The notes: a model not told the origin generated them from the letters alone. A stretch of 64,000 nt of DNA from Helcococcus sueciensis DSM 17243 (GCF_000423145.1 NZ_AUHK01000007.1:1-64000), one strand, 5' to 3'. Shown: positions 34,888 to 43,399, numbered from the stretch's first letter. Translations and numbers: made by a program.

Positions 34888-36204
34888 ATGGTGTTTAAGA
34901 AAACATTTAAACAAGGTCATCATATTCCTGCACATAAGGAAATGAGCCGAGGAAATAAGTACATAGAAATGCCAACTCCAGATATCGTTAAATTACCAAT
35001 GTTACAACATATTGGGACTCCTGCAAATCCTATTGTTGAAGTAGGAGATTATGTAAAAGTAGGACAAAAGATAGGGGAAAAAGTTGGTGCTATTTCAGCA
35101 AATGTTCACTCAAGTGTATCAGGTAAGGTTATAAAAATTGAAAAATCTGCTACTACACGTGGAAATACAGTCTGTATATTTATCGAAAATGATCATAAAG
35201 ATGAATTGGCTTATGAGTTAATGAATAGAGATTATACAACAATGTCAAATGAGGAAATCATCAATATCATTGATGAGGCTGGTATTACTGGATTAGGTGG
35301 GGCATCTTTCCCAACATCTGTAAAATTATCACCAAAAGAAGTGATTGAAGATGTAATTATAAATAGTGCAGAATGTGAGCCATATTTAACATCTGACGAT
35401 ACAATGATGAGAAATTTTTCAGAAGATATTGTAACTGGATTGAAAATTGAAATGAAAGTGGTAAATGCTAAAAGAGGTCATATTTTAATTGAAGATGATA
35501 AACCTCAAGCGATTAAAGCGATTAAAGAAGCTGTAAATAACGATCCAAATATAAGCGTAGTTGTAGCTAAAGCTAAATATCCACAAGGTGATGAAAAAAG
35601 AGTTATTCAGGTTGCTACTGGAAAAGTTGTACCATTTGGACAATTACCATCAGCAGTTGGATGTATAGTATCAAATGCTACAACTGCATACTCAATTACT
35701 CAAGCGGTAGTACATAATAAACCTTTATATGAAAGAATAGTGACATTTTCAGGAGAAGCAATGAAGGCGAAGTTAAATGCTTTGGTAAGATTTGGAACTT
35801 CTGTATCATTTGCTATTGAGCATATAGGTGGAATAGATGAAGGTGTATCTAAATTTATTTTAGGTGGTCCTATGATGGGGCTTGCATTAGAAAATTTTGA
35901 AATACCTCTTGAAAAACCAACAAATGGTGTTTTAGCTCTTTCTTTAGAAGAAAGTGATTATCCAGAGCAAGAACCATGTATCAAATGTGCAGCATGTGTT
36001 GAAGCTTGTCCAGTGTATTTACAACCTTTTAATTTAGAGCAATTAATTAATAATGGTGAAATAATGGAAGCAAAAGCAAATGACTTGATGGCATGTATTG
36101 ATTGTGGATTATGTTCATATGTTTGTCCATCACATATTCCTCTTGTTGAAACCTTTAGAGAAGGTAAGAGACAAGTAAGAGAATTACATTTGAAAGATAA
36201 ATAG
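34888..36204 (+). CDS. rnfC: Electron transport complex subunit RnfC
   Basis: RnfC is the peripheral subunit that passes electrons between NADH/FMN and iron-sulfur clusters in the Rnf ion pump. The 438 residues include the RnfC N-terminal barrel-sandwich region (VGDYVKVGQKIGE), the FMN/NADH-binding core with GITGLGGASFPTSVKLSP, NSAECEPYLTSDD, and PQGDEKR, and two [4Fe-4S] motifs: CIKCAACVEACP (364-375) and CIDCGLCSYVCP (403-414). The iron-sulfur motifs mark it as Rnf rather than NqrA. AAAAGGAG precedes the start. It is the first gene of C-D-G-E-A. No rnfB follows (see findings). Confidence 0.95.
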   Translation: MVFKKTFKQGHHIPAHKEMSRGNKYIEMPTPDIVKLPMLQHIGTPANPIVEVGDYVKVGQKIGEKVGAISANVHSSVSGKVIKIEKSATTRGNTVCIFIENDHKDELAYELMNRDYTTMSNEEIINIIDEAGITGLGGASFPTSVKLSPKEVIEDVIINSAECEPYLTSDDTMMRNFSEDIVTGLKIEMKVVNAKRGHILIEDDKPQAIKAIKEAVNNDPNISVVVAKAKYPQGDEKRVIQVATGKVVPFGQLPSAVGCIVSNATTAYSITQAVVHNKPLYERIVTFSGEAMKAKLNALVRFGTSVSFAIEHIGGIDEGVSKFILGGPMMGLALENFEIPLEKPTNGVLALSLEESDYPEQEPCIKCAACVEACPVYLQPFNLEQLINNGEIMEAKANDLMACIDCGLCSYVCPSHIPLVETFREGKRQVRELHLKDK

Positions 36205-36212
36205 GAGGAGAT

Positions 36213-37133
36213 ATGAAAAAAAGATTAACATTATCAACTACACCTGCTCCTCATATTAGAACTCCAAAAACTACTCAAACTATAATGCTTGATGTGATAA
36301 TAGCAATGTTGCCAGCATTAGCAGCATCTATTTACTTTTTTGGAATAAGATCACTATTTTTAACTTTGGTTACAGTGGCAGCATGTGTATTGTCTGAATT
36401 TGCGATACAAAAAGCTATTCATAAGAGAGTAAGAGTAAGAGATTTATCTGCAGTCGTAACAGGTATGTTACTTGCATTTAATTTACCAGTAGAATTTCCA
36501 TTTTGGATGGCAATTATAGGTGGAATATTTGCGATTGTAGTAGTAAAAGAATTATTTGGTGGTATTGGTCAAAACTTTATGAACCCAGCATTAGCTGCTA
36601 GAGTATTTTTAATGATTAACTGGCCAGCACAAATAGGTACATTTACATATGATGGAGTAGCAGGAGCTACACCACTTGGTGGTAGACCAACTTCACTAAT
36701 GGATTTATTTATAGGTAATATACCTGGGACTATCGGTGAGGTTTCAAAATTAGCTATACTTTTAGGTCTATTATATATGCTATATAGACAAGTTATTAAT
36801 TTAAGGATGCCAGTAATTTATGTGGCAACATCAGCAATATTATTCTACATATTGAGATATGATCTGTATGATACACTATATCAAATATTATCAGGTGGTA
36901 TTATTTTAGGTGCGGTATTCATGTTAACAGACTATTCATCATCACCAATGTCACCACAAGGGCAGATAGTGTATGCAATAGGTGCAGCGATACTGACTGT
37001 AGTTATTAGATTATATGGTGGATATCCTGAAGGTGTATCTTTTGCGATTATCATAATGAATGTTTTAGTTCCTACAATTGATAAATATATTAGACCTCAT
37101 GTATTTGGTGTAAAAGTGGGAGGCAATAAATGA
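36213..37133 (+). CDS. rnfD: Electron transport complex subunit RnfD
   Basis: RnfD is a multi-helix membrane subunit of Rnf that carries covalently bound FMN. The 306-residue protein is hydrophobic throughout with about nine helices; NFMNPALAARVF is the conserved helix signature. The flavinylation motif DGVAGATPL (147-155) includes Asp147 and the acceptor Thr153, fitting the ApbE-type Dxx[SA]GAT pattern. It begins 8 bases after rnfC with AGGAGGAG, and its stop overlaps the rnfG start (ATGA). Confidence 0.95.
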   Translation: MKKRLTLSTTPAPHIRTPKTTQTIMLDVIIAMLPALAASIYFFGIRSLFLTLVTVAACVLSEFAIQKAIHKRVRVRDLSAVVTGMLLAFNLPVEFPFWMAIIGGIFAIVVVKELFGGIGQNFMNPALAARVFLMINWPAQIGTFTYDGVAGATPLGGRPTSLMDLFIGNIPGTIGEVSKLAILLGLLYMLYRQVINLRMPVIYVATSAILFYILRYDLYDTLYQILSGGIILGAVFMLTDYSSSPMSPQGQIVYAIGAAILTVVIRLYGGYPEGVSFAIIIMNVLVPTIDKYIRPHVFGVKVGGNK

Positions 37134-38650
37134 AAAAGACTAGTTCAATAATTATTTTAATTTTATTAATTGCCTTAGGTATAGGATTAATATATGGAAC
37201 AAGCAATTTACTTGCAACCGTTGAAGAAAAAGAAGGCGGAGTAGTAAGTGAATATGCTTCAGTATATCCTGATGGAGTTGAATTTAATCCTATTGAAATT
37301 GAAAGTGAAAATGATTTCAATAAGGTTTTAGAAGTAACAGACGGTTCAAATGTAATAGGTTATGTATTTGATGCTGTTACAGCTGGATATGGTGGAGATT
37401 TGAATTTTAGAATTGGAATTTCAAAAGAAGGAATAGTTCAAGGATTTCAACCATTATCACATAATGAAACTGAAGGATTTGGTAAGAAAATAGAAGAATC
37501 AGAATTTATTGATGGAGTTAAAGATGTAAATCTTTCTACAGGAAATATAAATTTTGGAGAAGGAAACAAAGATAATGGTGAAATTGTAGCCATATCTGGA
37601 GCTACAATCACTACAAGAGCTATTACAGATGAATTAGTGAAAATAATAAATTCACTTTCTAAAATAGATGAAAATATTAAATCTGTAGAAAAAGAAATTC
37701 CATATTATGCAAATAAATGGCAAGAACTTTTCAAAAATGCACTTCATATATTTAGTTTTGAAGAATTTAAAGATGAAGATATTTACAATGAAAACTTTAA
37801 TAGAATTATAAGAGTAAAAGATAAAAATGGTGAAGTAGATTCATATATATTACAATTATCAGAACAAGGATTTGGCGGTTCTATAAACTCTCTAGTTAGA
37901 GTTTCAAAAGATTATAGAATATTTAATATTGCATTTGGAGAATTTAATGAAACACCAAATTATGGTTCCTATGCTGATACAGATGAATATAAAGAATTTG
38001 TGAAAGGAATTAACTTAGATAAGAATTTAATAACAAAATCAATTAAATTGCTTGAGAATCCAAAACATGAAAAAGATTTATTATTAATTTCTGGAGCAAC
38101 AGTAACATCTAAAGCATTGCAATCTTCATTAAATGCAGCAATCGAAGGCTTAGTACAATTTGATAAGATAAAGAATGAGGATGATAAATATGAAGCTTTA
38201 GATGTTGAAAAATTACTTGCTGAAAATAAGGAAGACAAAGATGTATCATTCGATCATTCAGAATTTGATGTAGAAGAAACTACACCAATTGATGGTGGTA
38301 AAAATGATACAGTACTTCAAGTGTCTGTAACTAAAAAAGGCGGAGAGTCAGTAGGTCATATATTTGATTTAGCGACTTCCGGATTTGCTGGAAAAGTTGA
38401 ATTTGGTGTATATGTAGACAATGATGGAATTATAAAACAAATAGTTATTTATAATCATAATGAAACTGAAGGTTTTGGTAAAGAAATAGAAGAAGAATCA
38501 TATCAAAAATCAGTAATTGGTAAAGATTTGAAATCTATTGACACTTTCAAAGCAGGCGATAATATAGATGCTATTTCAGGCGCAACAATTACAACTGATG
38601 CTATGATAAAAGCATTTAATGCATTATTAGAATCATACAAAGGTTTATAA
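37130..38650 (+). CDS. rnfG: RnfG with three tandem FMN-binding domains
   Basis: RnfG is normally a roughly 200-residue single-pass subunit with one covalent FMN facing outside. Here the protein is 506 residues: an N-terminal helix (about 5-25) and three FMN-binding repeats, centred on SGATIT (156-161), SGATVT (321-326) and SGATIT (483-488). Repeats 1 and 3 share HNETEGFGK and are close relatives; repeat 2 is more diverged. The Asp three residues before SGAT, part of the ApbE flavinylation motif, is kept only in repeat 3 (Asp480); repeats 1 and 2 have Val153 and Leu318. One to three FMN may be carried. It overlaps rnfD by 4 bases; rnfE follows 12 bases later. Confidence 0.93.
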   Translation: MKKTSSIIILILLIALGIGLIYGTSNLLATVEEKEGGVVSEYASVYPDGVEFNPIEIESENDFNKVLEVTDGSNVIGYVFDAVTAGYGGDLNFRIGISKEGIVQGFQPLSHNETEGFGKKIEESEFIDGVKDVNLSTGNINFGEGNKDNGEIVAISGATITTRAITDELVKIINSLSKIDENIKSVEKEIPYYANKWQELFKNALHIFSFEEFKDEDIYNENFNRIIRVKDKNGEVDSYILQLSEQGFGGSINSLVRVSKDYRIFNIAFGEFNETPNYGSYADTDEYKEFVKGINLDKNLITKSIKLLENPKHEKDLLLISGATVTSKALQSSLNAAIEGLVQFDKIKNEDDKYEALDVEKLLAENKEDKDVSFDHSEFDVEETTPIDGGKNDTVLQVSVTKKGGESVGHIFDLATSGFAGKVEFGVYVDNDGIIKQIVIYNHNETEGFGKEIEEESYQKSVIGKDLKSIDTFKAGDNIDAISGATITTDAMIKAFNALLESYKGL

Positions 38651-38662
38651 TAGGGGGTTAAT

Positions 38663-39262
38663 ATGAAAAGAAAATTAGATAATATTTTAGTTGATAATCC
38701 TGTATTAGTAAGAAGCTTTGGTTTTGTTTCAATACTTGCAGCAAGCACAACAGTAAAAGGTGCGTTATTAATGGCTTTAGCAGTTACAGCAATTATGATT
38801 GTAACAAGTTTAATAGTTTCGTTATTAAAAAATTTAATCGATGAAAAATTCGAAGATATTATATTATTAGTATTAATTGCAGCATTTTCAGTAGTTGCAA
38901 CTATGCTTTTAGAATTTTATTATCCAATAACAGTTCCAAAAATGGGACTATCAGTACCGCTAATAGCAGTAAACTCACTTCTATTACATAGATTACAATC
39001 TCATGCAATAGGTGAGGGAGTTGGAAGTGCTTTGGCGGGTGCTATTACTGACGGATTTGGATATTTATTAGTAATACTTGTAATGGGAGCTTTTAGAGAA
39101 TTATTTGGAATGGGTACACTATTTGGAATAAGAATAATTCCACAAAAATTTACTATTCCTGCATTTTCAACTCCAATATTTGGATTTATAATTTTAGGTC
39201 TTTTAATAGCATTTAGTAATTGGTATACAAGAAAGACAAAACTTGGGAGGGCTAGAAAATGA
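38663..39262 (+). CDS. rnfE: Electron transport complex subunit RnfE
   Basis: RnfE is one of a pair of related six-helix membrane subunits that hold an intramembrane iron-sulfur centre and form the ion path with RnfA. The 199-residue protein begins NPVLVRSFGFVSILAAST and contains the conserved VPLIAVNSLLLHR and FRELFGMGTLFG stretches. In this copy the family's usual Cys in the NC-like position reads VNSLLL, as does RnfA's SKNHEY, so cluster ligation may differ. TAGGGGG precedes the start. Its stop overlaps rnfA (ATGA). Confidence 0.93.
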   Translation: MKRKLDNILVDNPVLVRSFGFVSILAASTTVKGALLMALAVTAIMIVTSLIVSLLKNLIDEKFEDIILLVLIAAFSVVATMLLEFYYPITVPKMGLSVPLIAVNSLLLHRLQSHAIGEGVGSALAGAITDGFGYLLVILVMGAFRELFGMGTLFGIRIIPQKFTIPAFSTPIFGFIILGLLIAFSNWYTRKTKLGRARK

Positions 39263-39831
39263 TATTAATTCAAATAATTATAGCAACTGTTTTAGTGAAT
39301 AATTTGATTCTTAATCAATATATTGGAATCAATCCAGCTATTGCAGCTTCAAAAAATCATGAATATACAATTACGATGAGCCTTGCAATAATGTTTTTAA
39401 TGACAATATCAAGTCTTCTTACAAAATTGATTAATGATTATATTTTGTTACCTAATTCACTTGGAGATTTTAAAATATTTGCATTTGTAATAGTCATAGC
39501 TTTAGTGATATTTATCGCAAATATAGTTTTAAAATCTGTAATGAAAGAAAGATATACTAAAATGACAAATTTCATGCCTATAGTAGTAATAAATAATCTA
39601 TTTTTAGGTGTAGCTTTACTTGTGACTCAAGAAGGATTAAGCCTTGTTGAAACTATAGTATATTCTATAGGTGTATCACTTGGATTCATGCTAATTTCTA
39701 TTATAGTATCATCAATTAATTACAAATATAGACGAGCAAATATGCCAAGACATTTTTTAGAAAAACCTATAACTCTATTAGCTTTAGGACTTATAGCACT
39801 AGCGTTTTACGGATTTTCTAGCTTAGTATAA
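39259..39831 (+). CDS. rnfA: Electron transport complex subunit RnfA
   Basis: RnfA is the partner of RnfE in the membrane core of the Rnf pump. The 190-residue protein is all hydrophobic helices, with NNLILNQYIGINPAIAAS near the N-terminus and MPIVVINNLFLGVALL in the middle, corresponding to RnfA blocks that usually contain a Cys (LGICP, NCAVLG). Both Cys positions read differently here (GINP, INNLFLG), matching the unusual RnfE. GGGAGG lies in the end of rnfE. A terminator follows directly, so rnfB, the usual last gene, is not co-transcribed. Confidence 0.92.
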   Translation: MILIQIIIATVLVNNLILNQYIGINPAIAASKNHEYTITMSLAIMFLMTISSLLTKLINDYILLPNSLGDFKIFAFVIVIALVIFIANIVLKSVMKERYTKMTNFMPIVVINNLFLGVALLVTQEGLSLVETIVYSIGVSLGFMLISIIVSSINYKYRRANMPRHFLEKPITLLALGLIALAFYGFSSLV

Positions 39832-39838
39832 AACACAT

Positions 39839-39871
39839 AAAGAGATGAGTAATCATCTCTTTTTAATTTTT
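39839..39871 (+). terminator. Terminator after rnfA
   Basis: AAAGAGATGA (39839-39848) pairs with TCATCTCTTT (39853-39862) around a GTAA loop, with a T-rich tail. It ends the rnf operon where rnfB would normally follow. Confidence 0.85.
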
Positions 39872-39934
39872 AAATACTTATAGTATAATAAGATAATACA
39901 TAAAATATATGTCTATGTTTTGGAAGGAGAATTG

Positions 39935-40429
39935 ATGAAAAAAGAAAAAAATTTCAACAAACATGATATTAAAAATGAAAAAGATTTAATAAGAGAAGAA
40001 ATAAATAGTAAAGAATCTGAAGTTGACGAAATTCCAACGCTAAATACATGGAGTATAATCTTATATTCATTTGGTTTAACTTTTATAGAATTGCTTACTT
40101 TTGACTTAGTAATTTCTGATATTAATATTTCTCAATATAGGATGAATATAAGTTTAGGATATATAATTACATTTATAATAATATCTGCAGTAACTGTTGT
40201 ATATATGGCTGATAGATTCAAAGATTTTAGAGAAGGATTTATTGATTCAAAGACAAACAAAATTTTTATGATGATAGGTATAGTTTCAACAATAATAATT
40301 GCAAATGTTTATTTATCAAAAACTTTATTTAGTATAAGTATTTTAACCGTAATAATTATTGCAGCACTTACATTTATATCTGGAAGAATAATAGAGAAAA
40401 AAGATAAAGAAAAAAGAAATAATAAATAA
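39935..40429 (+). CDS. Small integral membrane protein of unknown function
   Basis: I do not recognise this family. The start at 39935 follows TGGAAGGAGAATTG; a TTG 15 bases earlier is less likely. The 164-residue protein has a 40-residue charged N-terminus, four hydrophobic helices (about 40-60, 70-95, 110-130, 132-150) and a basic tail, KKDKEKRNNK, consistent with a positive-inside end. It contains no Cys residues, so it cannot substitute for RnfB. It lies between the rnf terminator and the candidate small RNA, with its own unit; a link to Rnf is not supported beyond position. Confidence 0.6.
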   Translation: MKKEKNFNKHDIKNEKDLIREEINSKESEVDEIPTLNTWSIILYSFGLTFIELLTFDLVISDINISQYRMNISLGYIITFIIISAVTVVYMADRFKDFREGFIDSKTNKIFMMIGIVSTIIIANVYLSKTLFSISILTVIIIAALTFISGRIIEKKDKEKRNNK

Positions 40430-40467
40430 AAAAGAGATATTTCAAAATTAATTGAAATATCTCTTTT
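40421..40467. terminator. Terminator of the candidate small RNA, also ending the membrane-protein gene
   Basis: A perfect 15-bp stem (40431-40445 with 40452-40466). On the minus strand it is followed by a long T-rich tail; on the plus strand only TTTTCGC follows. It therefore best serves the minus-strand RNA. Confidence 0.8.
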
Positions 40468-40578
40468 CGCTATGTAACATGCGCATTTTGCGACTTTTAT
40501 GTTAAGTAATGTTTATTTTATATATGTAATTACATAGCATAATCTCATCTAAGAAAATCTTAGATTAGGGGCGAGACT
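40424..40578 (-). ncRNA. Candidate small regulatory RNA, about 155 nt
   Basis: On the minus strand a consensus promoter (40585-40613) is followed by a structured, non-coding stretch and then a strong terminator. From the predicted start the RNA begins AGUCUCGCCCCUAAUC. The first hairpin pairs AUCUAAGA with UCUUAGAU (40558-40565 and 40547-40554), extended by AGUCUC/GAGAUU, leaving GCCCCUA bulged; one outer pair is G-U only on this strand, supporting orientation. A second domain pairs GCUAUGU/ACAUAGC (40532-40538 with 40469-40475), AACAU/AUGUU and CGCA/UGCG. I do not recognise a known RNA class. The C-rich bulge could pair with ribosome sites. Confidence 0.55.
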
Positions 40579-40584
40579 ATTTAT

Positions 40585-40613
40585 ATTATAATAAATAAAT
40601 AAATATTTTTCAA
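40585..40613 (-). promoter_or_regulatory. Promoter of the candidate small RNA
   Basis: On the minus strand, TTGAAA (40608-40613), exactly 17 bases, then TATAAT (40585-40590). No open reading frame follows it, but a structured stretch and a terminator do. Confidence 0.65.
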
Positions 40614-40634
40614 CTATATATATTTTTAAATAAT

Positions 40635-40684
40635 ACACAATTTATCGGGTTACCTCTTGAATTAAACACTATATATTGTATAAT
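40635..40684 (+). promoter_or_regulatory. nrdD promoter with tandem NrdR boxes
   Basis: TTGAAT (40657-40662), 16 bases, TATAAT (40679-40684). Box 2, ACACTATATATTGTAT (40666-40681), fits the NrdR consensus acaCwAtATaTwGtgt at 15 of 16 positions; box 1, ACACAATTTATCGGGT (40635-40650), at 13 of 16. They start 31 bases apart, the canonical NrdR spacing, and cover the -10 and upstream region. NrdR represses ribonucleotide reductase genes when dATP is high. Confidence 0.85.
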
Positions 40685-40705
40685 ATTATTGTTGGAGGTA
40701 TAAAT

Positions 40706-42850
40706 ATGGAAGTTATTAAAAGAAATGGAACGATAGCTCAATTTGATAAAGAAAAAATAATAATAGCTATTGAAAAAGCTATGAACTCATTTACTGGAAT
40801 ATATGAGGAAGGACTTGCATTAAAGATTGCAAATGAAATAGAAGAGATAGCTTCAAAGATGGATAGAGCTATTACCATTCATAGCATAGAAGACGAAGTC
40901 TATTATAGATTAATTAAATATGGTAATTTAGCAACAGCAAAATCGTATGAATCTTATAGATCTGTACAAGAGTTTAAGAGGAAAATGAATACAATCGATA
41001 ATGATGTATTAGGTATACTTGATAAATCTAATTCTGAAGTTATAAATGAAAATTCAAATAAAGATGCTAAAATTGTAAGTACTCAAAGAGATTTAATAGC
41101 TGGAGAAGTCTCTAAAGATATAGCTAGAAGAAAGCTTATACCAGCAGACATATTATTAGCTCATGATACAGGAGCTATACATTTCCATGATATGGACTAC
41201 ATAATGCAACCAATGTTCAATTGCTGCCTAATTAATTTGGAAGATATGCTAACAAATGGCACAGTTGTAAATGGTAAAAAAATAGATTCACCAAAAAGTT
41301 TCCAAGTAGCGTGTACAGTGACTACTCAAATAATTGCTCAAGTAGCATCAGGTCAATACGGTGGTCAATCAATAAATGGGATCGATAGAATTTTAGCGCC
41401 ATTCGTAAGAAAATCATATAATAAATATTTTGAAACTTCCTTAATAGAACAAAAAGAAGTCTATGGAATAGAACCAGATATTGAAAAAGCTAAAAAAATT
41501 GCGTGGATGCGTACTAAAAAAGAAGTCAAAGATGGTATACAAACGATTCAATATCAAATTAACACATTAATGACTACAAATGGTCAAGCTCCATTTGTAA
41601 CTTTATTCATGCACTTTTTACCTGGATTTGAATTCGAGAAAGAAGCAGCTTTAATCCAACAAGAAATATTAGAACAAAGATATCAAGGTATAAAAAATGA
41701 GGCTGATGTATTTGTTACACCTGCATTTCCAAAATTAATTTATGTACTAGATGAACACAATGTACATCCAGACTCGAAATATTACTACTTAACAAAACTT
41801 GCTGCAAAATGTACTGCAAAGAGAATGTACCCAGACTATGTTTCTGCAAAAAAAATGAAGGAATTATATGAAGGAAATGTGTTTTCACCAATGGGCTGCA
41901 GATCATTTTTAGCACCATGGAAAGATGAAAATGGGGATTACAAATTTGACGGAAGATTTAATATGGGAGTTGTAAGTTTAAATTTACCGCAAATAGCCAT
42001 ACTAGCAAATCATAGTGAAGAAAAATTCTTTGAAATACTTGAAAAACGTCTAGAACTTGCTAAAAGAGCTTTATTGCTTAGATATGATTTATTGAAAAAT
42101 GCAACAAGTGATGTATCTCCAATTCACTGGCAATATGGTGCTCTAACAAGACTAGATAAAGGTGAAAAAATTAAGCCATATCTTGAAAATGGATACGCAA
42201 CCATTTCTCTTGGATATATTGGGATATATGAAGCTTCTGTATTAATTACAGGGAAGTCTCATACTGAAAAGGGAAATGATTTTGCACTTAAAGTTGTTAG
42301 AAGATTAAGACAAGCGACAGATGCTTGGAAGAAAGAAACAAAACTTGGTTTTGCGCTTTATGGAACGCCAGCAGAAAGTTTAACACATAGATTTGCATCA
42401 ATTGATAGAAGAAGATTTGGGGAAATTAAAGACGTTACAGATAAAGGATATTACACTAATTCATATCATGTGGATGTAAGAGAAAATATAACAGTATTTG
42501 ATAAATTTGATTTTGAATCACAATTCCAAGAATTATCAACTGGTGGTATGATTTCATACGCAGAAATACCTAATATGAATAATAATATCGAAGCGGTTGA
42601 AACTTTGGTAAGATATATTTACGATCATATAATGTATGCTGAATTTAATACCAAATCTGATTATTGTCACGAATGTGGATTTGATGGTGAAATCAAAGTA
42701 AATGAAAATAATGAATGGGAATGTCCTAATTGTCACAATACTAATAAAGATAAACTTACAGTTATTAGACGTACATGCGGTTATTTAGGAGAGAATTTCT
42801 GGAATGAGGGACGTACTAAAGAAATAAATGCGAGGGTTTTACATATATGA
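40706..42850 (+). CDS. nrdD: Anaerobic ribonucleoside-triphosphate reductase
   Basis: NrdD is the oxygen-sensitive class III reductase that makes dNTPs from NTPs using a glycyl radical. The start at 40706 follows TTGGAGGT; an ATG 30 bases earlier would overlap the promoter. The 714-residue protein has an N-terminal ATP-cone (MEVIKRNGTIAQFDKEKI) for allosteric control, the catalytic barrel with FHDMDYIMQPMFNCCLINLE, a C-terminal zinc site (CHECG and CPNC) and the glycyl-radical loop RRTCGYLGENFW with the radical Gly near 692. Its stop overlaps nrdG. Tandem NrdR boxes lie upstream. Confidence 0.97.
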   Translation: MEVIKRNGTIAQFDKEKIIIAIEKAMNSFTGIYEEGLALKIANEIEEIASKMDRAITIHSIEDEVYYRLIKYGNLATAKSYESYRSVQEFKRKMNTIDNDVLGILDKSNSEVINENSNKDAKIVSTQRDLIAGEVSKDIARRKLIPADILLAHDTGAIHFHDMDYIMQPMFNCCLINLEDMLTNGTVVNGKKIDSPKSFQVACTVTTQIIAQVASGQYGGQSINGIDRILAPFVRKSYNKYFETSLIEQKEVYGIEPDIEKAKKIAWMRTKKEVKDGIQTIQYQINTLMTTNGQAPFVTLFMHFLPGFEFEKEAALIQQEILEQRYQGIKNEADVFVTPAFPKLIYVLDEHNVHPDSKYYYLTKLAAKCTAKRMYPDYVSAKKMKELYEGNVFSPMGCRSFLAPWKDENGDYKFDGRFNMGVVSLNLPQIAILANHSEEKFFEILEKRLELAKRALLLRYDLLKNATSDVSPIHWQYGALTRLDKGEKIKPYLENGYATISLGYIGIYEASVLITGKSHTEKGNDFALKVVRRLRQATDAWKKETKLGFALYGTPAESLTHRFASIDRRRFGEIKDVTDKGYYTNSYHVDVRENITVFDKFDFESQFQELSTGGMISYAEIPNMNNNIEAVETLVRYIYDHIMYAEFNTKSDYCHECGFDGEIKVNENNEWECPNCHNTNKDKLTVIRRTCGYLGENFWNEGRTKEINARVLHI

Positions 42851-43353
42851 GAGAATATGGTAATTACGCTCAAATAAGAAAATATGATGTGGCAAATGGA
42901 TTTGGAATAAGAGTATCAATATTTTGTACAGGCTGTACACATAAATGTCCTGGATGTTTCAATGAGCTTTATCAAGACCCAAATTATGGTGAAAAATGGA
43001 CACAGGAACAGACTAATTTAGTTGTAGAATATATGAAGGATACAGCCGTAAAAGGATTAACATTACTTGGTGGTGAACCATTCCAAAATACATGGCTAGT
43101 TGATGTAATACGTGAAGTAAAAAAACAAACAAATAAAGAAATATGGGCGTATTCAGGATATACATATGAAAAATTAATTGAGGATAAAGATAGACTGGAA
43201 ATGCTAAAAGAATGCGATATATTAATCGATGGGCCATTTATACAGGAATTAAAAGATTTGAAATTAAGATTTAGAGGATCTTCAAACCAAAGGGTAATCG
43301 ATGTTCAGAAAACGTTAGAAACAGGAAAAGTTGTGGTATTGGATATTGATTAA
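42847..43353 (+). CDS. nrdG: Anaerobic ribonucleotide reductase activating enzyme
   Basis: NrdG is the radical-SAM enzyme that generates the glycyl radical on NrdD from S-adenosylmethionine. The 168-residue protein carries Cys30-x3-Cys34-x2-Cys37 in FCTGCTHKCPGCFN, plus an extra Cys27, and the downstream TLLGGEPFQN block that binds SAM, with DILIDGPF near the C-terminus. Length is normal for NrdG. It overlaps nrdD by 4 bases (ATGA), so the two are coupled, and a terminator follows. Confidence 0.97.
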   Translation: MREYGNYAQIRKYDVANGFGIRVSIFCTGCTHKCPGCFNELYQDPNYGEKWTQEQTNLVVEYMKDTAVKGLTLLGGEPFQNTWLVDVIREVKKQTNKEIWAYSGYTYEKLIEDKDRLEMLKECDILIDGPFIQELKDLKLRFRGSSNQRVIDVQKTLETGKVVVLDID

Positions 43354-43368
43354 ATAAAAAATAGATTG

Positions 43369-43399
43369 AAGAACATTACTATTTTAGTAGTGTTCTTTT
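43369..43399 (+). terminator. Terminator after nrdG
   Basis: AAGAACATTACTA (43369-43381) pairs with TAGTAGTGTTCTT (43385-43397) with one T-G pair and a 3-base loop, followed by TT. Confidence 0.75.

Noticed and set aside
39935-40429. Membrane-protein gene as a diverged rnfB
   Set aside because: It has no cysteines or iron-sulfur motifs and four helices, unlike RnfB.
40468-40656. Structured stretch as a riboswitch of nrdD
   Set aside because: It lies upstream of the nrdD promoter (40657-40684), so it would not be in the nrdD transcript; pairing and promoter favour the opposite strand.
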